A DNA stretch of 64,000 nucleotides from Chionoecetes opilio (Eukaryota > Arthropoda > Malacostraca > Decapoda > Majidae), in contig JACEEZ010012900.1 in assembly GCA_016584305.1 (NCBI GenBank), forward strand, positions 137,501 through 201,500, read 5' to 3'. Shown here piece after piece: positions 60,217 to 64,000 of the stretch. The first letter of the stretch is position 1, and each line of letters begins with the position of its first letter. A model generated the notes under the pieces. The model was not told where the DNA came from and made no database searches. It worked only from the letters and a program-made list of their open reading frames with translations. The position numbers and the translations under genes are program-made.

Positions 60217-62125
60217 CTTAGTCAATAGGGAGTTTTTAGTCAATATGGAGTTTTTAATTAATAGGGAGTTTTTAGTCAATAGGGAGTTTTTAGTCAATAT
60301 GGAGTTTTTAATTAATAGGGAGTTTTTAGTCAATAGGGAGTTTTTAGTCAATAGGGAGTTTTTAATTAATAGGGAGTTTTTAGTCAATAGGGAGTTTTTA
60401 GTCAATAGGGAGTTTTTAGTCAATATGGAGTTTTTAATTAATAGGGAGTTTTTAGTCAATAGGGAGTTTTTAGTCAATAGGGAGTTTTTAGTCAATATGG
60501 AGTTTTTAATTAATAGGGAGTTTTTAGTCAATAGGGAGTTTTTAGTCGATAGGGAGTTTTTTGTCAATAGGGAGTTTTTAGTCAATAGGGAGTTTTTAGT
60601 CATATGGAGTTTTTTGTCAATAGGGAGTTTTTAGTCAATAGGGAGTTTTTAGTTAATATGGAGATTTTAGTTAATAGGGAGTTTTTAGTTAATAGGGAGT
60701 TTTTAGTCAATAGGGAGTTTTTAGTCAATAGGGAGCTTTTAGTCAATAGGGAGTTTTTAGTCAATAGGGAGTTTTTAGTCAATGGGAGTTTTTAGTCAAT
60801 AAGGAGTTTTTAGTTAATAGCGAGTTTTTAGTCAATAGGGAGTTTTAAAGTCAATAGGGAGTTTTTAGTCAATAGTGAGTTTCTAGTTAATATTGAGTTT
60901 TTAGTCAATAGGGAGTTTTTAGTTAATAGGGAGTTTTGAGTCAATAGGGAGTTTTTAGTTAATAGGGAGTTTTTAGTCAATAGGGAGTTTTTAGTTAATA
61001 GGAGTTTTTAGTCAATAGGGAGTTTTTAGTTAATAGGAAGTTTTAGTCAATAGGATTTTTAGTTAATAGGGAGTTTTTAGTCATGGAGTTTTAGTCAATA
61101 GGGAGTTTTTAGTCAATAGGAGTTTTTAGTCAATGGAGTTTTTAGTCAATAGGGAGTTTTTAGTTAATAGGAAGTTTTTTAGTCAATAGGGAGTTTTTAG
61201 TCAATGGGAGTTTTTAGTCAATAGGAGTTTTAGTCAATAGGAGTTTTAGTTAATAGGGAGTTTTTTAGTCAATAGGGAGTTTTTAGTTAATAGTGAAGTT
61301 TTTAGTCAATAGGAGTTTTTAGTCAATAGGGAGTTTTTAGTCAATAGGGAGTTTTTAGTCAATAGGGAGTTTTTAGTTAATGGAGTTTTTAGTCAATAGG
61401 GAGTTTTTAGTTAATGGAGTTTTTAGTCAATAGGGAGTTTTTAGTTAATGGAGTTTTTAGTCAATAGGGAGTTTTTAGTTAATGGAGTTTTTAGTCAATA
61501 GGGAGTTTTTAGTTAATAGCGAGTAATTAGTCAATAGAGAGTTCTAAAGTCAATAGGGAGTTTTTAGTCAGTAGTGAGTTTTTAGTTAATAGGGAGTTTT
61601 TAGTCAATAGGGAGTTTTTAGTCACTAGGGAGTTTTTAGTTAATAGGGAGTTTTTAGTTAATAGGGAGTTTTAAAGTCAATAGGGAGTTTTTAGTCAGTA
61701 GTGAGTTTTTAGTTAATAGGGAGTTTTTAGTCAATAGGGAGTTTTTAGTCAATAGGGAGTTTTTAGTCAATAGGGAGTTTTTAGTTAATAGGGAGTTTTT
61801 AGTCAATAGGGAGTTTTTAGTTAATAGGGAGTTTTTAGTCAATAGGGAGTTTTTAGTCAATAGGGAGTTTTTAGTCAATAGGGAGTTTTTAGTCAATAGG
61901 GAGTTTTTAGTCAATAGGGAGTTTTTAGTTAATAGGAAGTTTTTAGTCAATAGGGAGTTTTTAGTTAATAGGGAGTTTTTAGTTAGTAGGGAGTTTTTAG
62001 TTAGTAGGGAGTTTTTAGTTAATAGGGATTTTTAGTCAATTGGGAGTTTAAAAGTCAATAGGTAGTTTTAAAGTCAACAGGGAGTTTCTAAAGTCAACAA
62101 GGAGTTTTAAATAGTCAATAGGGAG
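60217..62125. repeat. 18-bp satellite (AGTCAATAGGGAGTTTTT), over 100 copies
   Basis: Nearly 2 kb of tandem 18-bp units. Variants: AGTTAATAGGGAG, AGTCAATATGGAG, units one to three bases short in the middle (61000-61500), TTTTAAAG units and GTTAGTAGG units towards the right. The unit equals the CR1 segment AGTCAATAAGGAGCTTTAAA (codons S-I-R-S-F-K) after small changes. Because 18 is six codons, both strands have long hexapeptide frames (REFLVN / LLTKNS), which are not genes. Confidence 0.98.
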
Positions 62126-62270
62126 TTTTAAAAGGAGGCTAGACAATTTCATGGATGGGGATGAAAGGTGGATGTAGGTAGTGTTAAGTAACAGGAACTA
62201 CCACGTGTAGGTCTCGCGGCCTCTTGTAGCTTCCTTATTTTCTTATGTTCTTATGTTCTCATGTTGGAAC
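62126..62270 (+). mobile_element. CR1-like LINE 3' end on the right of the satellite
   Basis: Directly continues the last satellite unit: GGGAGTTTTAAAAGGAGGCT, AGACAATTTCATGGATGGGG, TAAGTAACAGGAACTACCAC and CTTCCTTATTTTCTTATG. It matches the 2.9-3.3 kb copy through the 3' UTR. Confidence 0.9.
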
Positions 62271-62420
62271 CGATGATGATAACAAAAAAATATATCTCCT
62301 ACAGTAAAGTTCCTCTGACGTAATGTAGACAGCGTTACACGTATTTCGGTGGGCTGGAATATTCCCCACAACGTAGCGCGGCGGAGCGGGCAGACCTGGG
62401 AGTGCTAGTGATTATGTGAA
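62271..62420. other. Short unique segment
   Basis: Moderate-GC unique DNA (ACGTAGCGCGGCGGAGCGGG). Nothing recognised. Confidence 0.45.
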
Positions 62421-62555
62421 AATATATAAGATACTTTGATCCTATCTAGACACTTTGCAAGTACCAACTACAAGGTTATTGACTATACAAAGCGCCACCA
62501 CGCCAGGACGAACTTGGTGGACTCGAACCGCTGACCGAATGCAGGGACTCTACAC
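62421..62555 (-). mobile_element. tRNA-derived SINE, copy 3, 5'-truncated
   Basis: Shares GATCCTATCTAGACACTTTG, CAAGTACCAACTACAAGG, TATTGACTATACAAAGCGCC and GACTCGAACCGCTGACCGAA with copies 1 and 2, and lacks most of the tRNA-like head. TGATTATGTGAA (62409-62420) and TGATTATATGAA (62556-62567) form a 12-bp duplication with one change. Confidence 0.87.
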
Positions 62556-62689
62556 TGATTATATGAAGGAAAAAGGAAATCAGTAAAATAACAGATAAAT
62601 GATCAGTAATGGAAATAAAAGTGTATGTAGATCCCCAGCCAATGGAAAAAAACTGAAGGAAAGATTAAGGAAGTAACGAAGAGTGGGTG

Positions 62690-62829
62690 AAGTGATGTTA
62701 CCATTATCATTATTATCGTTAATATTGCTATTATTACTAGTATTGCCATTATCATTACCATCCTTATCATTGTTATCATATTTCACTATTATTATCAACG
62801 TTGTACAGATGCTGGACAAACCAAGGCAC

Positions 62830-62864
<35 letters not shown>

Positions 62865-63009
62865 AGTCACTAAGAACTATCAGTAATAGCTTCTAGCACG
62901 GGTCACATGCCGCCAAACAGTCCCTTAATCTCTCTCTCCTCATCGTCACTCTGTCTCTCTCTGCCGCGTCTCTCCATCTCTCTCTGCTCTTCTGCTCTCC
63001 CTTACATCT

Positions 63010-63040
<31 letters not shown>

Positions 63041-63082
63041 TTCCTCTTCTCTACCTCTCTCTCTCTCTCGTCTCTCTCCCTT

Positions 63083-63145
<63 letters not shown>

Positions 63146-63260
63146 TCTCTCTCTCTCTCCTGCTTTGGTTTGTTCAACATCTGTAACAACGATGATGATA
63201 ATAATGATAATGATAATACTAGCAACAATAATCATAATAAAATTAATAACAATAATGATA
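62690..63260. repeat. Long imperfect inverted repeat enclosing microsatellites
   Basis: The left arm (about 62700-62845) contains CGTTGTACAGATGCTGGACA then AACCAAGGCACGAGAGAG. The right arm (about 63155-63260) carries its inverse, CTCCTGCTTTGGTTTGTTCA then ACATCTGTAACAACG. Beyond them both arms continue as matching ATTATCATTATTATC-type DNA. The centre holds (AG)n, a 60-bp unique part and interrupted (CT)n. Confidence 0.82.
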
Positions 63261-63384
63261 ATAGTTCCTATCTGTCTATACATTCTGTCCATCTCAAATC
63301 TATAAAAATAATGAGTTAACAATCATTATAAATATATATAATACTTTCCTACATGCTATAAACCCATCCTCTATATTTAAATCT

Positions 63385-64000
63385 ATTTCTATCTGTCTAT
63401 ATAACTACCCATATACTCCTCTCTATCTGTCTATTTACCTATCCATCTAGCTTCTATCTGTCTATTTACCTATCCATCTACCCTCTCTATCTGTCTATTT
63501 ACCTATCCATCTACCCCTCTCTATCTGTCTATTTACCTATCCATCAACCCCTGTCTATCTGTCTATTTACCTATCCATCTACCCCTCTCTATCTGTCTAT
63601 TTACCTATCCATCTACCCCTCTCTATCTGTCTATTTACCTATCCATCAACCCCTCTCTATCTGTCTATTTACCTATCCATCAACCCTTCTCTATCTGTCT
63701 ATTTACCTATCCATCAACCTCTCTCTACCTGTCTATTTACCTATCCATCAACCCTTCTCTATCTGTCTATTTACCTATCCATCTACCCCTCTCTATCTGT
63801 CTATTTACCTATGCATCAACCTCTCTCTATCTGTCTATTTACCTATCCATCTACCCCTCTCTATCTGTCTATTTACCTATCCATCAACCCCTCTCTATCT
63901 GTCTATTTACCTATCCATCAACCCTTCTCTATCTGTCTATTTACCTATCCATCAACCCCTCTCTATCTGTCTATTTACCTATCCATAACCTCCTCTCTAC
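63385..64000. repeat. 34-bp minisatellite running off the window
   Basis: About 18 units of TCTATCTGTCTATTTACC plus TATCCATCTACCCCTC. The main variation is ATCTACC versus ATCAACC and CCCCTC versus CCTTCTC or CCTCTC. The array continues past the end. Confidence 0.97.

Noticed and set aside
60190..61950. REFLVN and LLTKNS hexapeptide frames
   Set aside because: By-products of the 18-bp satellite; both strands are open equally.
63385..64000. Regular 34-bp repeats, CRISPR-like period
   Set aside because: Continuous tandem repeat without spacers.

Overview
This window looks like intergenic nuclear DNA from an arthropod, most likely a decapod crustacean such as a crab. The evidence is an extreme density of (AG)n/(CT)n and (GT)n microsatellites, an arthropod-type tRNA-Ala(AGC), TTAGG-type (CCTAA)n interstitial blocks, CR1- and Jockey-type LINE remnants, tRNA-derived SINEs and several MITE families. 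There are no operons, no ribosome binding sites, no CRISPR array and no long intact protein gene. Most long open frames are readings of simple repeats whose unit length is a multiple of three, and I have not listed them as genes. The species call is inference.

Layout. 1-0.7 kb is a decayed LINE (endonuclease tail joined to reverse transcriptase). 1.3-9 kb holds microsatellites, the first copy of a TTAA-flanked MITE, an 84-bp tandem repeat, two CR1 3' ends, a tRNA-derived SINE-like element and arrays with 32-, 34- and 50-bp units. 9-24 kb has a possible small exon, a 198-bp near-perfect inverted repeat, a two-part 15-bp minisatellite and a hAT-like MITE. 24.2-25.4 kb is a 17/19-bp satellite growing out of a broken MITE. 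26.6-28.5 kb is a transposon cluster (MITE, SINE with target-site duplication, 5'-truncated Jockey-like LINE, second MITE family). 28.5-34.5 kb is mostly simple or AT-rich DNA with one CpG-rich island.

34.6-36.0 kb is the least repetitive part and the best candidate for gene-associated DNA: a GATA/POU/homeodomain motif cluster, a 147-bp open exon with good splice signals, an NRF-1/ewg palindrome and five TGAGTC-type motifs. 36-52 kb returns to repeats, including a 1.3-kb array of 40-bp units, three more MITE copies and a SINE with a perfect 15-bp target-site duplication. The one confident gene is tRNA-Ala(AGC) at 52.41-52.48 kb, minus strand, with a Pol III T-run terminator. 53-59 kb has tandem repeats, telomere-like blocks and long (AG)n tracts. 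59.24-60.0 kb is a GC-rich minus-strand segment with two candidate coding pieces, one an acidic repeat. 60.2-62.1 kb is an 18-bp satellite that appears to come from codons of the CR1 LINE in which it sits. The window ends in a 34-bp minisatellite that runs off the edge.

The strongest unusual signals are the LINE-codon-derived satellite, the nine-copy TTAA MITE family, the three SINE copies with recognisable duplications, and the regulatory-looking island at 34.6-36.0 kb. All coordinates and alignments were made by eye; no search was run.
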